Source: Micromonospora sp. WMMD1082 (GTDB taxonomy: Bacteria > Actinomycetota > Actinomycetes > Mycobacteriales > Micromonosporaceae). Taken from it: a stretch of 64,000 bases of DNA. Numbering within the stretch: position 1 is the first letter of the stretch; each line of letters begins with the position of its first letter. Made by a program: the position numbers and the translations under genes. The DNA lies in contig NZ_JARUBM010000002.1 in the NCBI RefSeq assembly GCF_029626175.1, positions 7,366,597 to 7,430,596 on the forward strand. The letters run 5' to 3'. The notes under the pieces were generated by a model. It ran no database searches. It saw only the letters and a list, made by a program, of their open reading frames with translations, and was not told the DNA's origin. Of this stretch, positions 27,623 through 36,080 are shown one piece after another.

Positions 27623-28639
27623 CTATGCTGCCGGCGCCACGCTGTCCCGGATGACGAGTTCGGTGGCCAACTCCACCCGAGGGCTCTCCACCTTCTCGCC
27701 CCTGGCCAGCCGCAACACCGTACGCGCCGCCAACATCCCCATCTCCGCCAACGGCTGCCGCACCGTCGTCAACGGCGGCGAACACCACCGCACCTCCGGC
27801 AGATCATCGAACCCCACCACACTGATGTCGTCCGGCACCCGCAACCCCCGCTGCCGCACCGCCTCGTACACCCCCAACGCCATCTGATCACTCGACGCGA
27901 AGATCGCCGTCGGCGGCTCCGTCAACCCCAACAACCGCACCCCACCGGAGAACCCCGCCTCGTGGTAGAAGTCTCCGGGGCACACGAGATCCTCGTCGAA
28001 GGACAACCCGGCCGCCTCCAGGGCGGCCCGGTAGCCGTCCATCCGGGCCCGGCTGCACATCAACTGCGGCGGCCCGGCGATGAACCCGATCCGCCGATGC
28101 CCCAAACCGATCAGATACTCCGTCGCCCGCAGGCCGCCCGCCCAGTTGGTGGCGCCGATGGTCACCGCCTCGCCCGGCGGCAGGCCGTCCGCGTCGACGA
28201 TCACCACCGGGATGGTCAACCGGCGCAACTCGGCCTGCAGGGGCGGCGCCACCATCGAGGTCACGAAGATGACGCCCTCGGTGCCGCGCCGGCGCATGCC
28301 GTCGAGCCACTGCTCGGCGGAGGAGGTCCGGCGATGGATCGCGGAGACGACCGTGCCCACCCCCGCAGCATGCGCCACATCCTCCACACCACGAATGATC
28401 TCCACCGCCCACGGGCTGTCCAGATCGTTGAACACCAGATCCACCAACCCGGAACTCGCCCGCATACTCGGCGGCCGACGCCGGTAACCATGCCGCGTCA
28501 GCAACTCCTCCACCCGCTCACGGGTCTGCGGAGCCACATCCGAACGACCATTGATCACGCGCGACACCGTCGGCACCGACACCCCGGCGAGGTCCGCTAT
28601 CGCGGAGATGGTGACTCTTCGGGTGTCTCTGGCAACCAC
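27623..28639 (-). CDS. LacI-family regulator, paralogue 1
   Basis: 338 residues from GTG 28639, with GGGGAG upstream. N-terminal helix-turn-helix ISAIADLAGVSVPTVSRVIN, then a periplasmic-binding-protein-like effector domain (~62-330) with the usual RIGFIAGPP and VVGFDDLPE. Almost identical to the next gene upstream over residues 18-108 and 224-335; differences sit mainly at ~109-169 and 209-223 in the effector domain. Both should therefore bind the same operators while answering different sugars. Context (sugar-binding protein, GH43, GH10) suggests xylo-oligosaccharides. Confidence 0.9.
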   Translation of the reverse strand: MVARDTRRVTISAIADLAGVSVPTVSRVINGRSDVAPQTRERVEELLTRHGYRRRPPSMRASSGLVDLVFNDLDSPWAVEIIRGVEDVAHAAGVGTVVSAIHRRTSSAEQWLDGMRRRGTEGVIFVTSMVAPPLQAELRRLTIPVVIVDADGLPPGEAVTIGATNWAGGLRATEYLIGLGHRRIGFIAGPPQLMCSRARMDGYRAALEAAGLSFDEDLVCPGDFYHEAGFSGGVRLLGLTEPPTAIFASSDQMALGVYEAVRQRGLRVPDDISVVGFDDLPEVRWCSPPLTTVRQPLAEMGMLAARTVLRLARGEKVESPRVELATELVIRDSVAPAA

Positions 28640-28729
28640 GGCACTCCCCTACCCAACCCGTACGGCGACAGCCCGCACGACTACCCGGGGCGGTCGGGAC
28701 GGGCAACCGACTGCCAGCCCACACCCTAG

Positions 28730-28746
28730 TGCCGGAAATTTCACTC
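28730..28746. promoter_or_regulatory. Xylan-region operator candidate 2
   Basis: TGCCGGAAATTTCACTC, ~90 bp upstream of the first LacI start, in the gap between the two LacI genes. Likely autoregulatory. Confidence 0.45.
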
Positions 28747-28787
28747 GACTATCGGTAGTTGGCGCAGTTCACACCCGGGACTCCTGG

Positions 28788-29807
28788 TCAGGTCGCGGGC
28801 GCCGCCGCGCTGTCCCGGATGACGAGTTCGGTGGCCAACTCCACCCGAGGGCTCTCCACCTTCTCACCCCTGGCCAGCCGCAACACCGTACGCGCCGCCA
28901 ACATCCCCATCTCCGCCAACGGCTGCCGCACCGTCGTCAACGGCGGCGAACACCACCGCACCTCCGGCAGATCATCGAACCCCACCACACTGATGTCGTC
29001 CGGCACCCGCAACCCCCGCTGCCGCACCGCCTCGTACACCCCCAACGCCATCTGATCACTCGACGCGAAGATCGCCGTCGGCGGCTCCGTCAACCCCAAC
29101 AACCGCACCCCACCGGAGAAACCCGCCTCGTGGTAGAAGTTGCCCGCCTGGATCAGCCGGTCGTCGATCGGGATGCCGGCCGTCTCCAGGGCGGCCCGGT
29201 AGCCGTCCATCCGGGCCCGGCTGCACATCAACTGCGGCGGCCCGGCGATGAACCCGATCCGCCGATGCCCCAAACCGATCAGATACTCCGTCGCCCGCAG
29301 GCTCCCCGCCCAGTTGGTGGCGCCGATGGTCGGCGCGTCCTGGGCGGGGACGCCGGCGGGATCGACGATCACCGCGGGGATGTTGAGCCGGCGCAACTCC
29401 GCCTGCTGCGGCGGTTCGAGGGTGGAGGTCACGAAGATGACCCCCTCGGTGGACCGGGTCCGGATGTTGTCGAGCCACTGCTTGGCGGAGGAGGTGCGGC
29501 GGTGAATGGCGGAGACGACCGTGCCCACGCCCGCAGCATGCGCCACATCCTCCACACCACGAATGATCTCCACCGCCCACGGGCTGTCCAGATCGTTGAA
29601 CACCAGATCCACCAACCCGGAACTCGCCCGCATACTCGGCGGCCGACGCCGGTAACCATGCCGCGTCAGCAACTCCTCCACCCGCTCACGGGTCTGCGGA
29701 GCCACATCCGAACGACCATTGATCACGCGCGACACCGTCGGCACCGACACGCCGGCCAAGCGCGCGATGGCCGCGATGGTCACTGTCCGGTTGTCGTTGG
29801 CAGCCAT
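28788..29807 (-). CDS. LacI-family regulator, paralogue 2
   Basis: 339 residues from ATG 29807, with GAGGGAGGA upstream. Same architecture as paralogue 1 and alignable to it without any indel at a constant offset of 1168 bp across most of the gene. It lies 35 bp after the sugar-binding lipoprotein gene and is probably co-transcribed with it. The effector-domain differences (for example KQWLDNIRTRS against EQWLDGMRRRG) suggest a changed ligand. Confidence 0.9.
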   Translation of the reverse strand: MAANDNRTVTIAAIARLAGVSVPTVSRVINGRSDVAPQTRERVEELLTRHGYRRRPPSMRASSGLVDLVFNDLDSPWAVEIIRGVEDVAHAAGVGTVVSAIHRRTSSAKQWLDNIRTRSTEGVIFVTSTLEPPQQAELRRLNIPAVIVDPAGVPAQDAPTIGATNWAGSLRATEYLIGLGHRRIGFIAGPPQLMCSRARMDGYRAALETAGIPIDDRLIQAGNFYHEAGFSGGVRLLGLTEPPTAIFASSDQMALGVYEAVRQRGLRVPDDISVVGFDDLPEVRWCSPPLTTVRQPLAEMGMLAARTVLRLARGEKVESPRVELATELVIRDSAAAPAT

Positions 29808-29842
29808 CGGTCCTCCCTCTCCTCGCCCGTCCCGGACACCCG

Positions 29843-31135
29843 TTACTGCCGCTTCGCGACCCTGGTGATGTCCTTGACGATCTGGGCCGGATCCTTGGTA
29901 CCGGCGATCAGCTCGGCGACGCTGTCGTTGATCTGCCCGCCCACCACCGACGGGAACGCCTGGTCGAGGTAGAGCTGGAAGCCGGTCGCGATGCCCAGGT
30001 TGGCGGCCACGACCTGGTTGTTCACGTCCTTGATCCCGCCGGTGGCGGCCTGGTTGGTGGGTAGCACCGCGCCGGTCTGGGCGGCCCTGCGCTGGTTCTT
30101 CGCCTGCAGCAGCGTGCGCAGGAAGTCCGCCGTCGAGGCCGGCGCGTCGCGGCCGACCACGAAGCCGTTGCCGCCGCCGAACGCGTCCGTCGCCGATCCC
30201 TTGCCGCCCTCGACGGCCGGGAAGGGGAAGAAGGCGAGCCGGTCGCCGAGGCCCCTCTTGCTGGTCGAGGAGGACGCCTGCACCGACGGCGCCCACTGGC
30301 CCATCAGCTCCATGGCCGCGCCCTCGTTACCCATCGTCGCGGCCTGCCCGCCCTCGGCCCCGTACTCCGCCCGGAGGAAGTTCCGCTGGAACGGCTCCAT
30401 GTCGAGCAGTTCCCTGAACCGCTCGCCGGCGGCGACGAAGGCCGGGGTGTTGAAGTTCTTGTCCTCGGCCGCGCGCTGCAACTCCTCGAGGCCGCCGATG
30501 CGCATCGCGAGGTACGCCCAGTAGTAGTGCCCGGGCCACTTGTCCTTGCCGGCGAGCGCGATCGGCACGAGGCCGGCCGCCTTGAGCTTGCCGACGGCCT
30601 CCAGCAACTTGGCCCAGGTGGCCGGCGGCGTCTCGATGCCGGCCTTGGCGAAGTGGTCCCGGTTGTACCAGAAGCCGACCATGCCGATGTCGAACGGAAT
30701 CCCGTAGATCCGGTCGTCCACCGTGTACGGCTGCACCGAGGCGGGCAGCAGCTGCCCGATCCACTCCTTGACGTCCTCGGTGATGTCCTTGACGAGGCCG
30801 GCCTCGACCTGCTGCCGCAGCGCGCCGCCGCCCCACGACTGGAACAGGTCCGGCGGCGTCTTCGCCTCGATCGCGCCGTTCAGCCTGGTCTTGAAGGCCT
30901 CGACCTCCAGCGGCTCCACCGCGATCGTGACGTTACCGTGCGTGTTCTCGTACTGCTTCGCCATGTCTGCCCAGACCCCCAGCATCGGCTCGGCGTCCTG
31001 GACGTGCCACCAGTTGATCTTCTGCGGACCTTCCGAGGCACCGCTTTCCCCATCCCCGCAGGCGCCGAGCAGGAGGGCGCCGGCACCGGCGCCGGCCAGA
31101 CCCAGCAGCGACCTGCGGGAGATGTGCGCTGTCAT
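29843..31135 (-). CDS. Sugar ABC transporter substrate-binding lipoprotein
   Basis: 430 residues from ATG 31135. A twin-arginine start (ISRRSLLGLAGAG) and lipobox LLLGAC with Cys26 mark an exported, lipid-anchored protein. The rest is a family-1 type extracellular solute-binding protein (INWWHVQDAEPMLGVWADM, FDIGMVGFWYNRDHF, GGGNGFVVG). The gene lies between a LacI gene and a GH43 xylosidase, so the likely ligands are xylo-oligosaccharides. No permease or ATPase gene is next to it, so it must work with transporter parts encoded elsewhere. Confidence 0.9.
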   Translation of the reverse strand: MTAHISRRSLLGLAGAGAGALLLGACGDGESGASEGPQKINWWHVQDAEPMLGVWADMAKQYENTHGNVTIAVEPLEVEAFKTRLNGAIEAKTPPDLFQSWGGGALRQQVEAGLVKDITEDVKEWIGQLLPASVQPYTVDDRIYGIPFDIGMVGFWYNRDHFAKAGIETPPATWAKLLEAVGKLKAAGLVPIALAGKDKWPGHYYWAYLAMRIGGLEELQRAAEDKNFNTPAFVAAGERFRELLDMEPFQRNFLRAEYGAEGGQAATMGNEGAAMELMGQWAPSVQASSSTSKRGLGDRLAFFPFPAVEGGKGSATDAFGGGNGFVVGRDAPASTADFLRTLLQAKNQRRAAQTGAVLPTNQAATGGIKDVNNQVVAANLGIATGFQLYLDQAFPSVVGGQINDSVAELIAGTKDPAQIVKDITRVAKRQ

Positions 31136-31228
31136 GGTTCATCCCTTCGGGAAGGTGAGGGTACGCGGAGAGGGCACCGCCCAAGATCGGCGGTGCTACG
31201 GAATCGCGGACCGAGACTTTCGCTTCGG

Positions 31229-31245
31229 TTCCGGTATTTTCGATG
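31229..31245. promoter_or_regulatory. Xylan-region operator candidate 3
   Basis: TTCCGGTATTTTCGATG, between the divergent binding-protein and GH43 genes, ~95 bp from the former and ~150 bp from the latter. One change from the TTCCGGAA core of the other sites. Confidence 0.45.
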
Positions 31246-31392
31246 TGATGGCGGGCACGTTACGACGCCTTTGCGTCGGCGGTCAAGGGGCTGTCGCGAG
31301 GGGACGTCAGCCGATACCGTGAGCGAATCTTGGGGCATCCGGAGCGCTCTTTTCCGGGAAATCACCGGGATCAGGACCTGAAGGAGTCGAAC

Positions 31393-33015
31393 ATGTCGAC
31401 CGAGATCGCAGACGTGGCCACCGCCCGGTCGATCCGAAACCCCGTGCTCACCGGCTTCCATCCGGACCCGTCCATCCTGCGCGTCGACGACGACTACTAC
31501 CTCGCCACCTCGACCTTCGAGTGGTATCCGGGGGTACGGGTACACCACTCGAAGGACCTCGTGCACTGGCGCGCGCTCGGTGGGATCATCACGGAACGCC
31601 GCCTACTCGATCTGCGCGGTTGCGGCGACTCCAACGGGGTCTGGGCCCCTGACCTCACCTACCACGATGGACTGTTCTACCTTGTCTACAGCGACGTGGC
31701 CAGTTTTGCCAGCGGCTACTGGGACTCGCAAAACTTCCTCACCACCGCGCCGGCCGTGACCGGCCCGTGGTCGGACCCGGTGCGGCTGCACTCGCGTGGC
31801 TTCGACGCCGCGCTGTTCCACGACGACGACGGCACCACCTGGCTGCTGGGGATGAGCGCCGACTGGCGGCCGGGACGCGACCGCTTCGGCGGCATCGAGA
31901 TCCAGCAGTACGATCCGGTCCGGCGGGAACTGGTCGGCAGCCCTCGCATCATCTTCACCGGTACCGAGGTCGGCCTGACCGAAGGGCCGCACCTCTACCG
32001 CCACGACGGCTGGTACTGGCTCGTCACCGCCGAGGGCGGCACCAGCTGGGAGCACCAGGTCACCGTCGCCCGGTCGCGGGACCTCTTCGGGCCGTACGAG
32101 GTCGACCCGGCCGGGCCGCTGCTCACCTCCGTCGACCGGCCCGACCTCACCCTGCAGAAGGCCGGCCACGGCAGTCTGGTCCGCACCCAGCACGGCGACT
32201 GGTACCTCGCCCACCTGGTGGGACGCCCCTACACCCCGCTGGGCAACTGCGTGCTCGGGCGGGAGACCGCGTTGCAGAAGGTCGACTGGTCGCCGGGCGG
32301 CTGGCCCAGCGTCCCCGGCGGCGTCCCCGCCGACGAGATCCCCGCCCCGGAGCTGCCGGCCCACCCGTGGCCCGACGCGCCGGCCACCGACGACTTCGAC
32401 ACCCCGGAGCTGGCCGCCTGCTGGTCGACCCTGCGCCGCCCGGCGACGGACGACTGGATCGACCTGTGCTCCCGCCCGTCGCACCTGCGCGTCTACGGTG
32501 GCCAGTCCCCCGTCGGCAGACAGACGCCGAGCCTGGTGGCGCGGCGGGTGGGTGCGGCCCACTGCTCGCTGGAGACCGCCGTCGACTTCGACCCGGGCGA
32601 CCACCGGCACCTGGCCGGGATCGCCGGCTACTACAACACCCAGAACTGGCACTACCTCTACCTGACCCGGGCCGACGACGGTCGGGCCGTGCTGGAGCTG
32701 CTCAGCTGCGACAGCGGTCGACGCACCGCGTACCCGCAGTTCACCGTCGACACCGGTGGCGCCCGCCGGGTCGGCCTGCGGGTGACCTTCGACGGCCCGG
32801 CGCTGCGCTTCGCGTACGACCTGGGCGACGGCTGGCAGCAGGTGCCGGTCGAGTTGGACGCCACCATCCTGTCCGACGAGCACGCGGCCCAGATCGTCGA
32901 CGGTGAACCGGCCGCCTGGGGCTTCACCGGTTCGTTCCTCGGTTTGTGGGTACAGGATCTCGGCGGCGACGGCCGCTACGCCGACTTCGACCACGCTACC
33001 TACCTCGAACACTGA
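31393..33015 (+). CDS. Intracellular GH43 beta-xylosidase
   Basis: 540 residues from ATG 31393, with AAGGAG 7 nt upstream. No signal peptide. N-terminal five-bladed propeller with TGFHPDPSILRVDDDYYLAT (catalytic base Asp), SRGFDAALFHDDDG, and the acid Glu in GLTEGPHLY. A C-terminal beta-sandwich (~345-540) is that of two-domain GH43 xylosidases of the subfamily 11 type. It would release xylose from imported xylo-oligosaccharides; some relatives also cut arabinofuranosides. Confidence 0.92.
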   Translation: MSTEIADVATARSIRNPVLTGFHPDPSILRVDDDYYLATSTFEWYPGVRVHHSKDLVHWRALGGIITERRLLDLRGCGDSNGVWAPDLTYHDGLFYLVYSDVASFASGYWDSQNFLTTAPAVTGPWSDPVRLHSRGFDAALFHDDDGTTWLLGMSADWRPGRDRFGGIEIQQYDPVRRELVGSPRIIFTGTEVGLTEGPHLYRHDGWYWLVTAEGGTSWEHQVTVARSRDLFGPYEVDPAGPLLTSVDRPDLTLQKAGHGSLVRTQHGDWYLAHLVGRPYTPLGNCVLGRETALQKVDWSPGGWPSVPGGVPADEIPAPELPAHPWPDAPATDDFDTPELAACWSTLRRPATDDWIDLCSRPSHLRVYGGQSPVGRQTPSLVARRVGAAHCSLETAVDFDPGDHRHLAGIAGYYNTQNWHYLYLTRADDGRAVLELLSCDSGRRTAYPQFTVDTGGARRVGLRVTFDGPALRFAYDLGDGWQQVPVELDATILSDEHAAQIVDGEPAAWGFTGSFLGLWVQDLGGDGRYADFDHATYLEH

Positions 33016-33101
33016 ATCCCCCGCCCGACCGGCGCACACCTGCCGGATCGGGAATCTTCCGATCCCATCCTGGGGCGTCTCCAGCAGGGCACACGGCCTG
33101 C

Positions 33102-33119
33102 TTCCGGAAGTTTTCGTGG
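33102..33119. promoter_or_regulatory. Xylan-region operator candidate 4
   Basis: TTCCGGAAGTTTTCGTGG, upstream of the xylanase; TTCCGGAA is a perfect 8-bp palindrome. Confidence 0.5.
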
Positions 33120-33170
33120 TTGACTGCGGCCATCGATGGCCCTAACGTTTCGGCCAAGTTACCGATCGCC

Positions 33171-33186
33171 ATCCGGAAAATTTCGG
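33171..33186. promoter_or_regulatory. Xylan-region operator candidate 5
   Basis: ATCCGGAAAATTTCGG, nearer the xylanase start; it keeps the CCGGAA-N2-TTTCG pattern of candidate 4. Confidence 0.45.
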
Positions 33187-33325
33187 CGCCTTCCGCGACC
33201 CCGGCCCCGCCCCCGAGCCGACGCGTCCGGCACCGGTGCCGATCATCGTTTCATCCTGCTCAGCCCCGGCACCAACCCTGCACCTTGCGATCGACTTACG
33301 TCGATACATAACGAAGGGAATGCAG

Positions 33326-34519
33326 ATGACGTGGAGACGGTGGATGACCGTTGGCGTGGTCGCCTTCGCGACCGCGGCGGCGTTGAACACGGTGCCGGCC
33401 ACCGCCGGTAAGCCGTACGACCCGACCACGCAGAGCCTGGCCAAGCTCGGCCTGCGGCACGGTCTGCAGATCGGCACCGCGGTCGACATGGCCGCCCTCA
33501 ACGATGCCAGCGAACCGCAGTACCGCAAGATCGTCGCGACCGAGTTCTCCTCGGTGACCGCGGAGAACGTGATGAAGTGGGAGAGCCTGGAGCCCACCCG
33601 CGGCAACTACAACTGGGGCCCGGCCGACCAGCTCGTCGACTTCGCCAAGCGCAACAGGCAGAGCGTGCGTGGCCACGTACTGGTGTGGCAGAACCAGCTG
33701 CCGACCTGGCTGACCAGCGGCGTGGCCGACGGCTCCATCAGCAGGCAGGAGCTGCGTGAGCTGCTGCGCAAGCACATCACCACCGTGGTCAGCCGGTACC
33801 AGGGCAAGATCTCGCAGTGGGATGTGATCAACGAGGCGGTCAGCGACCCGTGGGACAACCCACCCACCCTGCACTACAAGGGGTTCTGGGCCCAGCACCT
33901 CGGGCCCGACTACATCGCCGACGCGTTCCGCTGGGCGCGCGCCGCCGACCCCAAGGCGCTGCTGTTCTACAACGACTACAACATCGAGGCGTTCGGCTCG
34001 GGTGACCCGGCGGACGACAAGACGCAGTTCGTCTACGACATGGCCAAGCGGCTGCTCGCCCAGCGCGTCCCGATCGACGGCATCGGCAGCCAGGGCCACC
34101 TGGGCACCCAGTACGGCAACTACGACACCCTCCAGGTGGCCGCCGCGCTGAAGAAGTTCGGCGCGCTCGGGCTCGTGACCGCGTTCACCGAGGTCGACGT
34201 CCGCAGCCAGCTGACCGAGGCCGTCCAGGCTGGCGACGAGGCGGAGATCAACCCCCGGTTGCAGGCGTCGGCCGCGAACTTCAGCGTGCTGTTGAAGGCG
34301 TGCCTCGCCGTACGCAGCTGCCTGTCGTACACCGTCTGGGGCTTCAGCGACAAGTACTCCTGGGTACCGAGCTGGTTCAACGACCCGCCCGAGGGCCTGG
34401 CCACCATCTACGACGAGAACTTCCAGCCCAAGCGGGCGTACTACGAGATCAAGTCCGACCTGATCTTCGCCGGCCCGCCGTACGTCCTGCCGCGCATCGC
34501 ACCCAAGCCCCGCCGCTGA
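33326..34519 (+). CDS. Secreted GH10 endo-1,4-beta-xylanase
   Basis: 397 residues from ATG 33326, spaced correctly from AAGGGA (ATG 33320 lies too close). Signal peptide residues 1-27 ending PATAG. A single GH10 barrel follows: TAENVMKWESLEP, GHVLVWQNQLP, acid/base Glu170 in WDVINEAV, nucleophile Glu289 in TEVDVR, and WGFSDKYSW. No carbohydrate-binding module, so it probably acts on soluble or accessible xylan. Followed by a strong terminator. Confidence 0.94.
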   Translation: MTWRRWMTVGVVAFATAAALNTVPATAGKPYDPTTQSLAKLGLRHGLQIGTAVDMAALNDASEPQYRKIVATEFSSVTAENVMKWESLEPTRGNYNWGPADQLVDFAKRNRQSVRGHVLVWQNQLPTWLTSGVADGSISRQELRELLRKHITTVVSRYQGKISQWDVINEAVSDPWDNPPTLHYKGFWAQHLGPDYIADAFRWARAADPKALLFYNDYNIEAFGSGDPADDKTQFVYDMAKRLLAQRVPIDGIGSQGHLGTQYGNYDTLQVAAALKKFGALGLVTAFTEVDVRSQLTEAVQAGDEAEINPRLQASAANFSVLLKACLAVRSCLSYTVWGFSDKYSWVPSWFNDPPEGLATIYDENFQPKRAYYEIKSDLIFAGPPYVLPRIAPKPRR

Positions 34520-34558
34520 CGCTCGTCGCGGCGGGCGGACCACCCACCCACCACCACC

Positions 34559-34594
34559 GGGCCGTGTGGGGCGTCGGCCCGCCCCACACGGCCC
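34559..34594 (+). terminator. Terminator of the xylanase gene
   Basis: Perfect 14-bp arms (GGGCCGTGTGGGGC and complement) around an 8-nt loop, 40 bp after the xylanase stop and 20 bp before the next gene. Confidence 0.85.
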
Positions 34595-34614
34595 ACCACC
34601 GGAAGGTCCGACCG

Positions 34615-35286
34615 ATGTCGTCCACCGCCCAGCCCCTGCGCCTCCCGCATCCCGCCGCGTCCGGGCAGCGCACCGAGCCTCCACCGGTACGCCCCGCCGA
34701 GGTGGTCGGCTCCGACCACGTCGTGTGCCTCACCTTCGACGACGGGCCGCACCCGGTGCACACCCCGCGCCTGCTCGACATCCTGGCGGCCCATCGCGTC
34801 CGGGCGGTCTTCTTCCTCCAGGGCGACCGCGTCATCGAGCACCCCGAGGTGGTACGCCGGATCGCCGCGGCCGGGCACGCGCTGGGCAACCACGGGATGC
34901 ACCACGACAACATGAGCGCCTGGACCGCCGGCCGGATCGCCTCGGACCTGCTGGAAACCAACGCGGTGGTCCGGCACGCGGTGCCGCAGGCCCGCGTCCC
35001 CTACTTCCGGGCACCGTACGGCGCCTGGGGTCAGACCCCCACCGTGGCGACCGCTCTCGGGATGCGGCCGATGGGTTGGCGGCTGGAGGTGGCCGACTGG
35101 GAACCACCCGGCACCGACGAGCTGCTGCGTCGCCTCACCGAGGGCGTCGTGCCGGGCGCGGTGGTGCTGTTGCACGACGGCGGCGGGGACCGGAGCCAGA
35201 CCGTCGACGCCGTCGACCGGGCGATCCCGGTGCTCCGCGCCAGCGGCTGGCGGTTCACCCTGCCCGACGACCGGCTCGCCAGCTGA
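34615..35286 (+). CDS. Polysaccharide deacetylase (CE4, NodB domain)
   Basis: 223 residues from ATG 34615 (GGAAGG upstream). All NodB motifs are visible: LTFDDGPHP, GNHGMHHDNMS, RAPYGAW, a Trp/Asp region VADWEPPGT and LLHDGG; these contain the metal-binding Asp/His residues. There is no signal peptide, unusual for an enzyme that would act on xylan, chitin or peptidoglycan. Beside the xylanase it might remove acetyl groups from xylo-oligosaccharides inside the cell, but the strong terminator between them weakens this link. Confidence 0.87.
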   Translation: MSSTAQPLRLPHPAASGQRTEPPPVRPAEVVGSDHVVCLTFDDGPHPVHTPRLLDILAAHRVRAVFFLQGDRVIEHPEVVRRIAAAGHALGNHGMHHDNMSAWTAGRIASDLLETNAVVRHAVPQARVPYFRAPYGAWGQTPTVATALGMRPMGWRLEVADWEPPGTDELLRRLTEGVVPGAVVLLHDGGGDRSQTVDAVDRAIPVLRASGWRFTLPDDRLAS

Positions 35287-35302
35287 GACCGCGGGCCGCC
35301 GG

Positions 35303-35689
35303 TCAGCCGGCCTGCGCGATCTGGATCAGGTTGCCGCACGTGTCGTCGAAGACCGCGGTGGTGACCGTGCCCATCTGCAACGGCGCCTGGGTGAACCGTA
35401 CGCCCAGGCCGCGCAGTCGTTCGAACTCCGCGGCGACGTCCTCGACGGCGAAGGACGTGTACGGGATGCCGTCGTTGACCAGGGCCTCCTTCCACGGCTT
35501 GGCCGCCGGGTGCTGGTCCGGTTCGAGCAGCAACTCGCAGCCGTCCGGATCGTCGGGCGAGACGACCGTGAGCCAGCGGGCCTCGCCGAGCGGGACCTCG
35601 GTCTTCTTCACGAAGCCCAGCACCTCGGTGTAGAACCGCAGGGCCTCGTCCTGGTCGTGGACCAGAACACTGGTGAGATTGATGCGCAT
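35303..35689 (-). CDS. VOC family protein, co-transcribed with an ArsR regulator
   Basis: 128 residues from ATG 35689, with GGGAG upstream; the ATG overlaps the ArsR stop (TGATG). Sequence INLTSVLVHDQDEALRFYTE and final TCGNLIQIAQAG fit the glyoxalase-like fold. VOC proteins with an ArsR partner often deal with a toxic small molecule; the ligand is unknown. Confidence 0.87.
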   Translation of the reverse strand: MRINLTSVLVHDQDEALRFYTEVLGFVKKTEVPLGEARWLTVVSPDDPDGCELLLEPDQHPAAKPWKEALVNDGIPYTSFAVEDVAAEFERLRGLGVRFTQAPLQMGTVTTAVFDDTCGNLIQIAQAG

Positions 35690-36015
35690 CAGTTCTCCCT
35701 CGTTCGGCGGTGGCGCCATCGATCGGTAAGGCGTTGCAGGGGTGCGGTGTCGATGTGGTGGAACTTGTAGCGGCCCTCGCGGTGGCTGGTGACCAGGCCG
35801 GCCCTGGCCAGCACCTCCAGGTGCTGGGAGATCGCCTGCCGGGACGAGCCGAGCTGGTACTTCATGGTCAGTCGCGCGCAGATCTCGAACAGCGTCTGGC
35901 CGTCGCGCTCGGCCAGTTCGTCGAGGATCCTCCTCCGGGTCGGGTCGGCCAGGGCCTTGAAGATGTCGCCCTCGCCCTCGCCGACGTCGGGCGGAGGTTC
36001 GGCGTCGTCACCCAC
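35689..36015 (-). CDS. ArsR-family repressor
   Basis: 108 residues from GTG 36015. Winged helix: FKALADPTRRRILDELAERD, SSRQAISQHLEVLARAGLV, GRYKFHHID. The metal-binding Cys motif of ArsR/SmtB proteins is missing, so it probably senses an organic ligand or works as an enzyme-linked switch. The frame is open to ATG 36051, but that would run through a 28-bp palindrome that is better read as its operator. Confidence 0.87.
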   Translation of the reverse strand: MGDDAEPPPDVGEGEGDIFKALADPTRRRILDELAERDGQTLFEICARLTMKYQLGSSRQAISQHLEVLARAGLVTSHREGRYKFHHIDTAPLQRLTDRWRHRRTREN

Positions 36016-36022
36016 GGCTCGA

Positions 36023-36050
36023 TGATAGGCAAGTAATGACTTGCCTATCA
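36023..36050. promoter_or_regulatory. Operator of the ArsR repressor
   Basis: Perfect 12-bp arms TGATAGGCAAGT and complement around AATG, 8 bp upstream of the ArsR GTG and 31 bp upstream of the divergent methyltransferase. Placed to control both. Confidence 0.75.
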
Positions 36051-36080
36051 AGCCTGGCGGCGTTGGGCTACCGTGCTCGC

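Larger units (their letters stand above)
33016..33325. promoter_or_regulatory. Control region of the xylanase gene
   Basis: 310 bp between GH43 and GH10 genes. It carries two candidate operators, 33102-33119 (TTCCGGAAGTTTTCGTGG) and 33171-33186 (ATCCGGAAAATTTCGG), 69 bp apart. No hairpin terminator is evident after GH43, so some readthrough is possible. AAGGGA at 33314-33319 is the ribosome site for the xylanase. Confidence 0.5.

Noticed and set aside
27641..29760. Possible assembly duplication of one LacI gene
   Set aside because: The two copies differ at many positions in the effector domain and at both ends, so both are real genes.
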